DNA from: Alteraurantiacibacter buctensis
Lineage (GTDB): Bacteria > Pseudomonadota > Alphaproteobacteria > Sphingomonadales > Sphingomonadaceae
NCBI RefSeq assembly: GCF_009827655.1
Contig: NZ_WTYV01000002.1
Coordinates: forward strand, 310,657-374,656
DNA: 64,000 bases
Reading direction: 5' to 3'
Part shown: piece by piece, positions 1 through 8,660 of the stretch
Layout of the letters: each line of letters starts with the position of its first letter
How positions within the stretch are numbered: position 1 is the first letter of the stretch
The notes under the pieces: model-generated
The model's database searches: none
Told to the model about the DNA's origin: nothing
Seen by the model: only the letters and a program-made list of their open reading frames with translations
Program-made: the position numbers and the translations under genes

Positions 1-2
1 GG

Positions 3-146
3 GCGGGCCACGCGGGCACCCACGTGCAACTGGAGGTGTGGCCGGACATGATCCACGTGTGGCACAGCTTCCACTTCATGCTGCCGGAGGGGCGGCAGGC
101 ACTGGATGCCGCAGGCACGTTCCTGCGCGCCCGGCTGGGGGCTTGA
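3..146 (+). CDS. alpha/beta hydrolase, C-terminal fragment
   Basis: Only the last 47 codons are visible; the gene enters from outside the window and ends in TGA at 144-146. The tail carries a D-M-I-H-V-W-H stretch followed by a helix rich in Ala and Arg, typical of the end of hormone-sensitive-lipase-type esterases, where the His is the catalytic histidine. It lies five bases upstream of a Baeyer-Villiger-type monooxygenase. Such enzymes turn ketones into esters or lactones, so a hydrolase that opens the product is a sensible partner. The family call rests on a short tail and substrate cannot be inferred. Confidence 0.6.
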   Translation, partial: AGHAGTHVQLEVWPDMIHVWHSFHFMLPEGRQALDAAGTFLRARLGA

Positions 147-151
147 CGGTC

Positions 152-1735
152 ATGCGGGCGCTGGACGCGCTGGTCGTCGGCGCAGGCTTCTCCGGCCTCT
201 ACATGCTGGTCAAGCTGCGGCAGGGCGGCTTTTCCTGCGCGGCGGTGGAAGCGGGCAGCGGGGTGGGCGGCACCTGGTACTGGAACCGCTATCCCGGCGC
301 GCGCTGCGACATTCCCAGCATGGAATATTCCTATTCCTTCGATCCGGCGCTGGAGCAGGAATGGGAATGGACCGAGCGCTATGCCGCGCAGCCCGAAATC
401 CTGCGCTATATCGAGCACGTGGCCGAGCGCTATGACCTGGCGCGGGATATCGCCTTCAACACGCGGGTGACAGCCGCCGAGTGGAACGAGGAACGCGGGC
501 GCTGGCGGGTGGATACCGACACCGGCGATAAGTTCGACGTGCAGTTCCTGATCCTGGCCACCGGCGCCTTATCCGAACCCAGGGGCATCGACCTGCCGGG
601 CCTGGAAAATTTCGCCGGCCCGGTGCTCTACACGGCGAAGTGGGATGATGGCGTGGACCTGGCGGGCAAGGCCGTGTGCCACTTCGGCACCGGGTCCAGC
701 GGTATCCAGGCGGTGGCGACGATGGCGGACTATGTCGGGCACCTGACCGTGTTCCAGCGCACGCCCAGCTATGCCGTGCCGGCCAACAACCGCCCGCTGC
801 TGCCGGGTGAGCAGGACAGCGCCAAGGCCACCTACCAGCAGATGCGCGCTGTGGCCCGCCAGTCCCCGCTGGGCTTCGCCGCCCCGCCGCGCCCGGGCAA
901 GGCGCGCGAATTTGCGGAAGGCGACCGTGTGCAGCGGCTTGAGGAGGCGTGGAACGCGGGCACCACCGGCCTGCTCAACGCCTTCGAGGACCTGCTGTTC
1001 GACGAGGTTTCAAACGAGCAGGCCGCCGCCTTTGCCCGCGCCAAGATTGCCGCCACGGTGAAGGATCCGGCAAAGGCGCGCGCGCTCACCCCCCATTACC
1101 CGCTGGGATCGCGGCGGCTTTGTTCGGAGATCGGCTTTTTCGAGACGTTCAACCGCCCGCACGTGGACCTGGTCGATGTGCGGCAGGATCCGGTGGTGGC
1201 CGTTGAGGCCGATGCCGTGATCACCGCCAGCGGCGCGCGCCATCGGGCCGATGCCATCACCGTAGCGACCGGCTTTGATGCCTGCACCGGGGCGATAAAG
1301 GCCATCGCCATCACTGGGCGCGGGGGGCAGCGGATCGCCGAGGAATGGGCCGATGGGCCGCGTGCCTACCTGGGGCTGGCCGTGGCCGGCTTTCCCAACC
1401 TGTTCGCCATTACCGGCCCGGGCAGCCCATCGGTCCTGTCCAACGTCATCATTTCCATCGAACAGCACGTCGAATGGGTGGCCCGCTGCCTGGCGGACAT
1501 GCGCGCCAGCGGCAAGGCGGTGATCGAGGCCGACGCGGATGCCGAGCAGGACTGGATGCGCCACGTGGACGAAGTGGCGCAGACCACCCTCTTTCCGCGT
1601 GCGGATAGCTGGTACATGGGCCGCACCCGCGATGGCGGGCAGGTGTTCATGCCTTACGTGGGCGGGGTGGGATCCTATCGTGCGAAGTGCGACGCGGTAC
1701 GCGAGGCTGGCTACGAAGGGTTCCGGCTGAGCTAG
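152..1735 (+). CDS. flavin-containing Baeyer-Villiger-type monooxygenase
   Basis: A protein of 527 residues that should insert one oxygen atom from O2 next to a ketone carbonyl using FAD and NADPH. The N-terminal FAD-binding motif G-A-G-F-S-G is at residues 10-15, and a second Rossmann motif, G-T-G-S-S-G, lies near residue 180. The class fingerprint F-x-G-x(3)-H-x(3)-W is present at residues 154-164 but has Tyr160 in place of His. The start at 152 follows the upstream stop directly and puts the first Gly motif ten residues in; a longer in-frame extension to 38 only overlaps the hydrolase tail. The substrate is unknown; cyclic or aryl ketones are typical. Confidence 0.85.
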   Translation: MRALDALVVGAGFSGLYMLVKLRQGGFSCAAVEAGSGVGGTWYWNRYPGARCDIPSMEYSYSFDPALEQEWEWTERYAAQPEILRYIEHVAERYDLARDIAFNTRVTAAEWNEERGRWRVDTDTGDKFDVQFLILATGALSEPRGIDLPGLENFAGPVLYTAKWDDGVDLAGKAVCHFGTGSSGIQAVATMADYVGHLTVFQRTPSYAVPANNRPLLPGEQDSAKATYQQMRAVARQSPLGFAAPPRPGKAREFAEGDRVQRLEEAWNAGTTGLLNAFEDLLFDEVSNEQAAAFARAKIAATVKDPAKARALTPHYPLGSRRLCSEIGFFETFNRPHVDLVDVRQDPVVAVEADAVITASGARHRADAITVATGFDACTGAIKAIAITGRGGQRIAEEWADGPRAYLGLAVAGFPNLFAITGPGSPSVLSNVIISIEQHVEWVARCLADMRASGKAVIEADADAEQDWMRHVDEVAQTTLFPRADSWYMGRTRDGGQVFMPYVGGVGSYRAKCDAVREAGYEGFRLS

Positions 1736-1872
1736 CGGAAGTTCATCGCCACGATGAAGGCGGCCCCGGCAAGGCCGATCAGGGCCAGGATCACCCGTTC
1801 CCTGTCGATGCTCCGCTGTCCCTGGGCGGCCCCTTTGCGGGTTGTCTCGCCGGCCTTGTGCTGGTCGGTCAT
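1732..1872 (-). CDS. small single-pass membrane protein, hypothetical
   Basis: A 46-residue open frame with a charged N-terminal half (many Lys, Arg, Gln) and one hydrophobic segment (about residues 29-43) near the C-terminus. Its stop shares a CTAG tetranucleotide with the stop of the converging monooxygenase, an arrangement that recurs between clear genes in this window and supports it being real. ATG at 1870-1872 is preferred over a longer upstream start because the hydrophilic head and hydrophobic tail then form a complete small protein. No family recognised. Confidence 0.5.
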   Translation of the reverse strand: MTDQHKAGETTRKGAAQGQRSIDRERVILALIGLAGAAFIVAMNFR

Positions 1873-2019
1873 AGGTTGCGATCCTGCGTCCCCTGGCACG
1901 AGACTGCCATAGCTGCGCGGCGAGTCAAGCCGGGGGCATTGCGCGCCGGTGAACACTTCCTATCTGGCACCCTGACGGCGGACGGCCCGGGAGGGGCAAG
2001 GTCCGCGAGGAGTACCGAC

Positions 2020-2718
2020 ATGATCGAAGTGCGTCCCTTTGCCACCCTGGGCAAGGCCGATCACGGCTGGCTGCAGGCCAACTTCCATTTCTCGTTTGCC
2101 GATTACTTCGACCAGCGCCGCATGCACTGGGGCAAGCTGCGCGTGTGGAACGATGATGTGATTGCGCCCAAGACCGGCTTTCCACCCCATCCCCATGCCG
2201 ACATGGAAATCATCACCTATGTCCGCAAGGGCGCGATCAGCCACCGCGACAGCCTGGGCAACCAGGGCCGCACCGCCGCGGGAGACGTGCAGGTGATGAG
2301 CGCCGGCACCGGCATTACCCATGCCGAATACAACCTGGAGGACGAGGAACTGCTGTCTTTCCAGCTGTGGATCCTGTCCGATCGCAAGGGCATTGCCCCG
2401 CGCTGGGGCGACAAGGCGTTCCCGAAGGAGGCGCGGGACGGGCGCTTCGTGGTGCTGGCCAGCGGGCGTGACGAGGCCGAGGATGCCGATGCCCTGCGCA
2501 TCAATTCCGATGCCCGCGTGCTGGGGGCTACGGTAAAGGCGGGCGAAACGGTCAGCTACCGGCTGGACGGGCGCAAGGCCTATCTGGTCCCTGCCACCGG
2601 CAGGGTGCGGATCGACGGGCAGGAAGCCAACGCGCGCGACGGCGTGGCTATTGCCGATGTCGATGTGCTGACGGTGGAAGCGCTGGAAGACGCCGAACTG
2701 GTGCTGGTCGACGCGTGA
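2020..2718 (+). CDS. pirin family protein (bicupin)
   Basis: A 232-residue protein with the pirin N-terminal cupin: the metal-site region F-P-P-H-P-H-A-D-M-E and the later Gly-Ile-Thr-His-Ala-Glu segment supply the expected His and Glu ligands. The second cupin half is weaker, as in YhhW-like pirins, some of which act as quercetin 2,3-dioxygenases. The start follows a GCGAGGAG ribosome binding site; a longer frame upstream lacks one. It is monocistronic and converges on the efflux operon. Physiological substrate unknown; flavonoid oxidation or redox sensing are the usual proposals. Confidence 0.85.
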   Translation: MIEVRPFATLGKADHGWLQANFHFSFADYFDQRRMHWGKLRVWNDDVIAPKTGFPPHPHADMEIITYVRKGAISHRDSLGNQGRTAAGDVQVMSAGTGITHAEYNLEDEELLSFQLWILSDRKGIAPRWGDKAFPKEARDGRFVVLASGRDEAEDADALRINSDARVLGATVKAGETVSYRLDGRKAYLVPATGRVRIDGQEANARDGVAIADVDVLTVEALEDAELVLVDA

Positions 2719-2728
2719 TCGATCTGGG

Positions 2729-2758
2729 GGCGCTGCGGCCTATTCGTGCCGCAGCGCC
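2729..2758. terminator. hairpin between convergent genes
   Basis: An 11-bp perfect stem (GGCGCTGCGGC pairing with GCCGCAGCGCC) with an 8-base loop lies between the pirin stop and the end of the efflux permease, covering the permease stop codon. There is no U-tract on either side, so it is a weak intrinsic terminator or transcript-end stabiliser at best. Confidence 0.4.
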
Positions 2759-3936
2759 TCAATCGGGTCGAGTTGGCTGGCACGGCGCGCAGGGAAATAG
2801 CCGAAGACGATGCCGATCAGCGCCGAAACCACGAAGCTGAGAACGTTGATGCCGGGATCGAAGATGAAGGCGAAACCCAGCACCGAGGCGAGCGAATAGC
2901 TGAGCACGAAGCCCAGCAGGATGCCCACCAGCCCGCCAAAGCAGCACAATACCACGGCCTCGGTCAGGAACTGCAGTCGCACCTCGCGCGCCAGGGCGCC
3001 GATTGCCAGGCGGATGCCGATCTCGCGCGTGCGTTCAGTCACGCTCACCAGCATGATGTTCATGATGCCCACGCCGCCCACCACCAGGCTGATGGCAGCA
3101 ATGGCGGCCACCATCACGGTCATGGTGCCGACGGTGGCCTGCACCGTCTCGTTGATCTGCGCGGTATCGACGATGTCGAAGTCGTTCGCCTGCCCGTCCA
3201 GCAGCACGCGCCGTTCCCGCATCAGGTTGACGATGGCGTTGGTCATCGTCGCGCTGTCATACGAGGCATCGTAGCTGACCGACATATAGCCGATGTTGTC
3301 ATTGCCGGTGAAGCGCCGCTGCACATTGGTCAGCGGCATCAGCACCGAGTTGTCATCATCCCCGTTGCCACCCACGCTGCCGCGCGTGGCGAACACGCCG
3401 ATCACCTGGCAATCGACGTTGTTGAGGCGCAGCCGCTCGCCGATCGGGCTCTGGTTGGGCAGGAAGATCTCGTCCTGCACCGTGGGGCCGATGATGCACA
3501 CGTTGGCGCCCGCTTCCATCTCGGCCTCGGTGAAGCGGCGGCCCTCGTCGATCTCGATGCCGCGCGCGTCGAGGAAGTCGTTGTTCACGCCTTCCACCTT
3601 GCTGTCCCAGTCCTGCCCGTTGTGGATCGCGGTGACGTTCGCCTCCACCTGGCCGGCGACCGACTTCACCCCCGCAATCTGCTCGCGCACGGCCACCACG
3701 TCGCGCTCGTCGAACGGGCGGAACTGGCCGCGGTCGCCCTCGATGGGAAACACGAAGAACACGTTGGAGCCCAGCGAGCTGATCTGGTCGCTGATGTCAG
3801 CGGTGACGCTGCGGCCCAGCGAGACCATGGTGATCACCGCCGCCACGCCGATGATGATGCCCAGCGTGGTCAGGAAGCTGCGCATCAGGTGGCGGCGGAT
3901 CTCGCGGAAGGCGAGGAGGAGCGAGGTGCCCAGCAT
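2740..3936 (-). CDS. MacB-type ABC transporter permease (FtsX/MacB_PCD)
   Basis: A 398-residue inner-membrane permease: one N-terminal transmembrane helix (about 20-40), a large periplasmic domain (about 45-270), then three helices in the conserved FtsX domain (about 275-395), with the characteristic T-R-E-I-G-I-R coupling motif. It should act as the mechanotransmission subunit of a tripartite macrolide- or peptide-type exporter. Unlike MacB of E. coli, the ATPase is a separate protein encoded just upstream; the two genes overlap by one base (TGATG). The exported substrate is not evident. Confidence 0.92.
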   Translation of the reverse strand: MLGTSLLLAFREIRRHLMRSFLTTLGIIIGVAAVITMVSLGRSVTADISDQISSLGSNVFFVFPIEGDRGQFRPFDERDVVAVREQIAGVKSVAGQVEANVTAIHNGQDWDSKVEGVNNDFLDARGIEIDEGRRFTEAEMEAGANVCIIGPTVQDEIFLPNQSPIGERLRLNNVDCQVIGVFATRGSVGGNGDDDNSVLMPLTNVQRRFTGNDNIGYMSVSYDASYDSATMTNAIVNLMRERRVLLDGQANDFDIVDTAQINETVQATVGTMTVMVAAIAAISLVVGGVGIMNIMLVSVTERTREIGIRLAIGALAREVRLQFLTEAVVLCCFGGLVGILLGFVLSYSLASVLGFAFIFDPGINVLSFVVSALIGIVFGYFPARRASQLDPIEALRHE

Positions 3937-4640
3937 CAGGCCGTAATCCCTTCACCGGCCTCGATGCGCTCTACCAGTCCGTCCTTGAAGTGGACGATGG
4001 TCTTGGCAAAAGCGGCCATCTCCGGCTCGTGCGTCACCATCAGGATGGTGATGCCCTGCTGGTTCAGTTCGCGCAGGAACTTCATGATTTCAATGCTGCG
4101 TTCGGAATCGAGGTTGCCGGTGGGCTCGTCCGCCAGCAGCACCTCGGGATCGGTGACGAGGGCCCGGGCGATGGCCACGCGCTGTTGCTGGCCGCCCGAC
4201 AGTTCCGCCGGTGTGTGGTCGGCCCAGGGGCCCAGGCCCACCCGCTCCAGGCTGCGCATGGCCGCCGCGCGCCGTTCCGCCTTGGGTGTGCCGCGATAGA
4301 GTAGCGGCAGCTCCACGTTCTCCAGCGCGGTGGTGCGGGCCAGCAGGTTGAAGCCCTGGAACACGAAGCCCAGGTAGCGCCGCCGCAGCAGGCTGCGCTG
4401 GTCCTTGGTCAGCGACTGCACTTCCTGCCCCATGAAGCGGAACACGCCGCCGGTCGGCTGGTCCAGGCAGCCCAGGATGTTCATCGTCGTGCTCTTGCCG
4501 GAGCCCGAAGGGCCCATCACCGCCACGAAATCGCCGCGCTCGATCGAAAGGTTCACCCCCTTCAGCGCCTGGAAAGCGGCCGCGCCCTCGCCAAAGGTCT
4601 TGGTGATGCCGCGCAGTTCGATCAGGGGGCCGGTGGACAT
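3936..4640 (-). CDS. ABC transporter ATP-binding protein (MacB/LolD type)
   Basis: A 234-residue ATPase that powers the adjacent permease. Walker A is at residues 43-50 (G-P-S-G-S-G-K-S), the signature L-S-G-G-Q-Q-Q-R starts at 147, and Walker B with its Glu is at about 167-172. It is the third gene of a four-gene minus-strand operon: outer-membrane factor, adaptor, ATPase, permease. A ten-base gap separates it from the adaptor and it overlaps the permease start. Confidence 0.94.
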   Translation of the reverse strand: MSTGPLIELRGITKTFGEGAAAFQALKGVNLSIERGDFVAVMGPSGSGKSTTMNILGCLDQPTGGVFRFMGQEVQSLTKDQRSLLRRRYLGFVFQGFNLLARTTALENVELPLLYRGTPKAERRAAAMRSLERVGLGPWADHTPAELSGGQQQRVAIARALVTDPEVLLADEPTGNLDSERSIEIMKFLRELNQQGITILMVTHEPEMAAFAKTIVHFKDGLVERIEAGEGITA

Positions 4641-4650
4641 CGGGCGGCGC

Positions 4651-5961
4651 TCACTCGCCCTCGGCGGTCTTGATTGCGGTCACCACCTTCATCCCCGGCT
4701 CCAGGTCCTCCGAGGTGACGATGGTATAGCGCCCGTCGCTGAGTCCGGTCGTCACCAGCACCTCGCGCAGTTCGTTCTCGGCCGTCAGCACATAGATCGT
4801 CTGGCGGCTGCCGGCGTTGATGGTGGCACGTTCCTCCTCGCGTTCGAGGCCGAACTGCTCGTCATTGCGCATCTCGATGCCGCCGGCGTCATCCTCCTCC
4901 GGCGGTTCGAAGCGCAGCGCGCCGTTGGGCACCACCATCTGGCGAGCGGTGCGCTGGGTCTCGATGCTGGCGCTCGCGGTCATGCCCGGGCGCAGCAGGC
5001 CTTCGGTGTTGGAGACCGTCAGGCGTGCCTCGTATTCCACCACGGCGTTGCCGCTGCTGCCCGACGTGTCGGCAGAGGTGGTGGAAATGCTGCCGCTGGC
5101 CAGGTCGATCCGCTCCACCCGCGCCGGGAAGCGGCGGCCGGGATAGGCATCGACGGTGAAGGTGGCGGGCTGCCCGGCGCGCACCTGGCCCACGTCTGCT
5201 TCGTCCACCTTCACGCGGAGCTGCATGATCGACAGGTTCTCGGCCAGCACGAACAGGGTGGGGGTGTTGAAGCTGGCGGCCACGGTCTGCCCCGGTTCCA
5301 CCTGGCGGGCCAGCACCACGCCGGTGATCGGGCTGCGGATCACCGCCCGGTCGCGCTGGGTCAGCGCGGAATTGAGCGAGGCCTGCGCGGAAGTGACATT
5401 GGCCTGGGCCGAGGCGAGGGTTGCCCGGCCGCGCCGTACGGCACCTTCGGCGGCGGTCAGTTCCTGGGCGCTCGGCACGCGGCCGCCCGACTGGCGGTGA
5501 ACTTCGCGCAACCGCTCCAGTTGCGCCGTGTCCACTTCCAGCGTGGCCCGCGCCTGTTCCACGGCGGCCTGCGCGGCGTTCACGCTGGCGCGGCCCTGGG
5601 TGATCTGGTCATCGATGATATCGGTGTTGATCCGCGCCAGCACCTGCCCGCGCACCACCTGGTCGTTCACATCGACATAGATCATGTCGATCTTGCCCGA
5701 GGTTTCCGAGCCGACATCCACCTGGGTGGTGGGGCGCAGGTTGCCGGTGGCGGTGACCACCAGGTCAAGGCTGCGGGTGGTCACTTCCTCGGTGATGTAT
5801 TCGGTCTGCTTCTCGCCTTGGCCGAAGATGACGAACGCGATGAGCAGTAGCACGGCGATCAGCGCCGGAATCCACACGATCCGCCGCTTCCAGAAAGGCT
5901 GCTTTCCGGTGCCCAGAAATTCGTCCAGGTCTTGGCCGTTGACGGCAGTCGTATCGGTCAT
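4651..5961 (-). CDS. efflux periplasmic adaptor subunit (MacA/HlyD type)
   Basis: A 436-residue membrane-fusion protein. A basic N-terminus is followed by one anchor helix (about 29-47), a barrel-sandwich half, a long coiled-coil hairpin rich in Ala, Gln and Glu (about 110-200) and beta-barrel and membrane-proximal domains. It bridges the inner-membrane permease/ATPase and the outer-membrane channel. It overlaps the outer-membrane factor gene by four bases (ATGA), indicating translational coupling. An acidic insertion near residue 350 (E-E-D-D-A-G-G motif region) is unusual but not disruptive. Confidence 0.92.
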   Translation of the reverse strand: MTDTTAVNGQDLDEFLGTGKQPFWKRRIVWIPALIAVLLLIAFVIFGQGEKQTEYITEEVTTRSLDLVVTATGNLRPTTQVDVGSETSGKIDMIYVDVNDQVVRGQVLARINTDIIDDQITQGRASVNAAQAAVEQARATLEVDTAQLERLREVHRQSGGRVPSAQELTAAEGAVRRGRATLASAQANVTSAQASLNSALTQRDRAVIRSPITGVVLARQVEPGQTVAASFNTPTLFVLAENLSIMQLRVKVDEADVGQVRAGQPATFTVDAYPGRRFPARVERIDLASGSISTTSADTSGSSGNAVVEYEARLTVSNTEGLLRPGMTASASIETQRTARQMVVPNGALRFEPPEEDDAGGIEMRNDEQFGLEREEERATINAGSRQTIYVLTAENELREVLVTTGLSDGRYTIVTSEDLEPGMKVVTAIKTAEGE

Positions 5962-7415
5962 CGCTCGCTCTCGTCTTGGGCGGGTAGCAGGGAAGGATCG
6001 GCGGCATAGTCGGTCCCGCTCCAGCCGCCGCCAAGGGCCTGGGTCAGCCGCACGAAGGCGCTGGCCCGGTCGGCCTGGGCACCCACGAGCTGGTTACGGG
6101 CGGACAGGAGCTGGTTCTCGGCGGACAGCAGCGTGCGGAAATCTATCAGGCCGGCCTGGTACTGGCTGCGGGCGAGCAGCACCGAATTGCTGGCCGCGTC
6201 CACCGCCTCGGCCGAAAGGTCCACCCGCTCGGCGCTGGTGCGCTGGTCAACGGCGGCGCTCTCCACCTCTTCCAGCGCCTGCAGGATCGCCTGCTCCCAC
6301 GCGGCTTGGGCACCGCGGGCACTGGCCTCTGCCCCTTCGATCTGGGCCCGGGTGCGGCCGCCATCGAACAGCAGTTGCGTAACCCCGGCAAAGACGTTGG
6401 CTGTCAGGATGTCGAACAGGCTGCCGATCCCCAGCGCGCCGGTGCCCACGCTGCCGGTAAGGCGCAGGGCAGGCAGGAGCTGGGTGCGGGCCACACCCAC
6501 GCGGGCAGCGGCGGCCACAAGGCTGGCCTCGGCCCCGCGCACGTCGGGGCGGCGGCGCAGCACTTCGGCCGGGGCCTCCCAACCCGCCAGCGGGGCGGGG
6601 CTGGGCACGAAGGCATCGCTGCCGGCCAGCGCGGCCAGTACGCGGCCCGGCGGCTCTCCCGCCAGGGTAGACAGGGCGTTGGCGGTGGCCGCCAGGCTGC
6701 TTTCCAGTTGCGGGATGGTGGCGGCGGTCTGCGCCCGCTGGGTGCGCGCCTGCTCCACATCCAGGCTGTCCACCAGGCCCGCCTGGTTGCGCCAGCGGGC
6801 AATCTGCAGGTTGTCCTCCTGGAAGGCCAGCGTGTCGCGCGCGATCTGCAACTGCAAGGCCAGCGCCCGCGCCTGCACGGTGGAAATCGCCACCTGGCCC
6901 ACGATGGCCCGCTGCAGGTCGGCCAGCGAATAGCCGGCGGCCACCAGGTCGGCTTGTGATGCGGCAACATTGCTGCTGACCCGGCCGAACAGGTCCGCCT
7001 CCCACTGGGCGTCGGCCCCGATGGATACGGAGTTGCGGCCCGGGTTGTTGGTGCCAAGGTCCCGCCCGGATCCGGCGCTGGCGGTGACGGATGGCAGATA
7101 GCCCGCGCGCGCCTGCCGCAACTGGCTGCGCGCCAGGTCCAGCCGCGCGGCGCTTTGTGCCAGGTCGCGGTTCTCGGCGATGCTGCGTTCGACCAGCTCG
7201 GTCAGCAGCGGGTCGTTCAAAAGGCGCCAGTATTCGGCAATGTCCACGCTGATCGGGGCGGGATCGCTCTCAACCCAGGCGGCGGGCACGGGCAGGCTGG
7301 CCTGTGGCGCGGCCACCTGCGGCCCGGCGCAGCCGGCGGCGGTTAGCGCTATCAACGCCAGCGTCAGGTTGCGCGCTGCCTGGCCGGAAACCGACTTCAC
7401 CCCAAATATCCCCAA
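5958..7415 (-). CDS. efflux transporter outer-membrane lipoprotein (NodT family)
   Basis: A 485-residue TolC-like channel subunit. The N-terminus has a lipoprotein signal with the lipobox L-T-A-A-G-C, giving an acylated Cys near residue 29. Two repeated halves each carry the long coiled-coil helices of the outer-membrane efflux protein family (about residues 90-250 and 300-470). As first gene of the operon it supplies the exit duct for the MacAB-like pump encoded behind it. The pairing of a NodT-type channel with an ABC pump rather than an RND pump is less common but known. Confidence 0.92.
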   Translation of the reverse strand: MGIFGVKSVSGQAARNLTLALIALTAAGCAGPQVAAPQASLPVPAAWVESDPAPISVDIAEYWRLLNDPLLTELVERSIAENRDLAQSAARLDLARSQLRQARAGYLPSVTASAGSGRDLGTNNPGRNSVSIGADAQWEADLFGRVSSNVAASQADLVAAGYSLADLQRAIVGQVAISTVQARALALQLQIARDTLAFQEDNLQIARWRNQAGLVDSLDVEQARTQRAQTAATIPQLESSLAATANALSTLAGEPPGRVLAALAGSDAFVPSPAPLAGWEAPAEVLRRRPDVRGAEASLVAAAARVGVARTQLLPALRLTGSVGTGALGIGSLFDILTANVFAGVTQLLFDGGRTRAQIEGAEASARGAQAAWEQAILQALEEVESAAVDQRTSAERVDLSAEAVDAASNSVLLARSQYQAGLIDFRTLLSAENQLLSARNQLVGAQADRASAFVRLTQALGGGWSGTDYAADPSLLPAQDESER

Positions 7416-7451
7416 AGCAAGATTCCGTTTGCCTGCCTAGACCCGTCCGGC

Positions 7452-7480
7452 GCTTGCACCAAATGCCTGCTTGCAACAAA
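7452..7480. repeat. direct repeat in the promoter region of the efflux operon
   Basis: Two copies of GCTTGCANCAAA (7452-7463 and 7469-7480) lie head to tail with a 17-bp period in the short space between the divergent efflux operon and the HupE-like gene. The spacing is near one and a half helical turns. It may be a regulator site; no protein is implied by the motif itself. Confidence 0.3.
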
Positions 7481-7505
7481 GGGTAACAGCCAGTCCTGCC
7501 CCCTT

Positions 7506-8660
7506 ATGCACCGAACATTGTTCAACATGAAACCTTTTTGCCTCCATTCCGGCAGCGTTTGGCCATTTTCCGGCTGGCGCCGGCTGCTGGCCGTTATTGC
7601 GGGCGTGGCCGCGCTGTTCGTTTCCATGGCGGCGGCGGCCCATCCCGCGCCGTTCAGCTACCTTGACCTGCGGCTGCAGGACCGATCGATCGAAGGCACC
7701 TTGACCGTGCACGCGATCGACCTGGCGCATGAACTGCGAATTGACCAACCCACGACTTTGCTCGACCAAGGTGTGTTAGATGGGCAATACGGCAATATCC
7801 AGAGAATTCTGGCAGGCCGGCTGCGGATCGGGGGAGAGGGAACGCCAGCCCTGCAATGGCAATCCATCACGCCGGTGCCGCAGGACCAGGCCGTGCGCCT
7901 TGCCTTCATCGTGCCTGCCGCGCCGCCGCCCGCGCTGGCGCTTGATGCGCGGCTGTTCCCCTACGATCCGCAGCACCAGACGTTCGTGAATGTGTACGAA
8001 GGCGGCGGCCTGGTGCAGCAGTGGATCCTGAGCGATCGCGATACCACCCGCACCCATTTTGCCGGCACAGCGGCAGGGGCATGGGAGGTGCTGAAGACCT
8101 TCGTCCCCTCCGGAATCCACCACATCCTGATCGGGCCGGACCACATCCTGTTCATCATTGCGCTGATCCTGCTGGGGGGCACCTGGCGGCGGCTGGCGCT
8201 GATCGTCACCGCCTTTACCCTGGGCCATTCGGTCACGCTGAGCCTGGCGGCGCTGGGGCTGGTGATGCTGCCCGCTGCAGTGATCGAGCCGCTGATCGCG
8301 CTCTCCATCGTGGTGGTGGCGGTGGACAACCTGCTGCGCGGTAACGGCGAGCGGCCGGGGCGGGACCTGCGCGCCGTGATGGCCTTTGCCTTTGGCCTGA
8401 TCCACGGGTTCGGCTTTGCCTATGTCCTGAGGGAATTCGGCCTGCCGCAGGGGCAACTGGCACTCAGCCTGTTCGGCTTCAACCTGGGGGTGGAGATCGG
8501 CCAGGTGCTGATCGTGCTGGTGGTGGCTGCCCTGCTTGACCAGGCGCGCCGCCGCAGCCCCGCAAGGGCGCGACAGATCGCGACAATCGGTTCGCTTGCC
8601 GTAGCGGTGGCAGGTGCCTATTGGTTCGTGGACAGAGTCATTCTGACGGGAGCAGGGTAG
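7506..8660 (+). CDS. HupE/UreJ family membrane protein
   Basis: A 384-residue protein with a signal peptide (cleavage after A-A-A-A near residue 46), a periplasmic domain of about 140 residues and a C-terminal HupE/UreJ_2 membrane domain of six or seven helices. The conserved His/Asp signature G-I-H-H-I-L-I-G-P-D-H opens the membrane part and is the likely nickel or other metal path. A second His-rich helix (L-I-H-G-F-G-F) follows. ATG 7506 is listed; ATG 7527 in the same frame is an equal alternative, as neither has a strong ribosome site. The next gene starts on the base after its stop. Confidence 0.82.
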   Translation: MHRTLFNMKPFCLHSGSVWPFSGWRRLLAVIAGVAALFVSMAAAAHPAPFSYLDLRLQDRSIEGTLTVHAIDLAHELRIDQPTTLLDQGVLDGQYGNIQRILAGRLRIGGEGTPALQWQSITPVPQDQAVRLAFIVPAAPPPALALDARLFPYDPQHQTFVNVYEGGGLVQQWILSDRDTTRTHFAGTAAGAWEVLKTFVPSGIHHILIGPDHILFIIALILLGGTWRRLALIVTAFTLGHSVTLSLAALGLVMLPAAVIEPLIALSIVVVAVDNLLRGNGERPGRDLRAVMAFAFGLIHGFGFAYVLREFGLPQGQLALSLFGFNLGVEIGQVLIVLVVAALLDQARRRSPARARQIATIGSLAVAVAGAYWFVDRVILTGAG

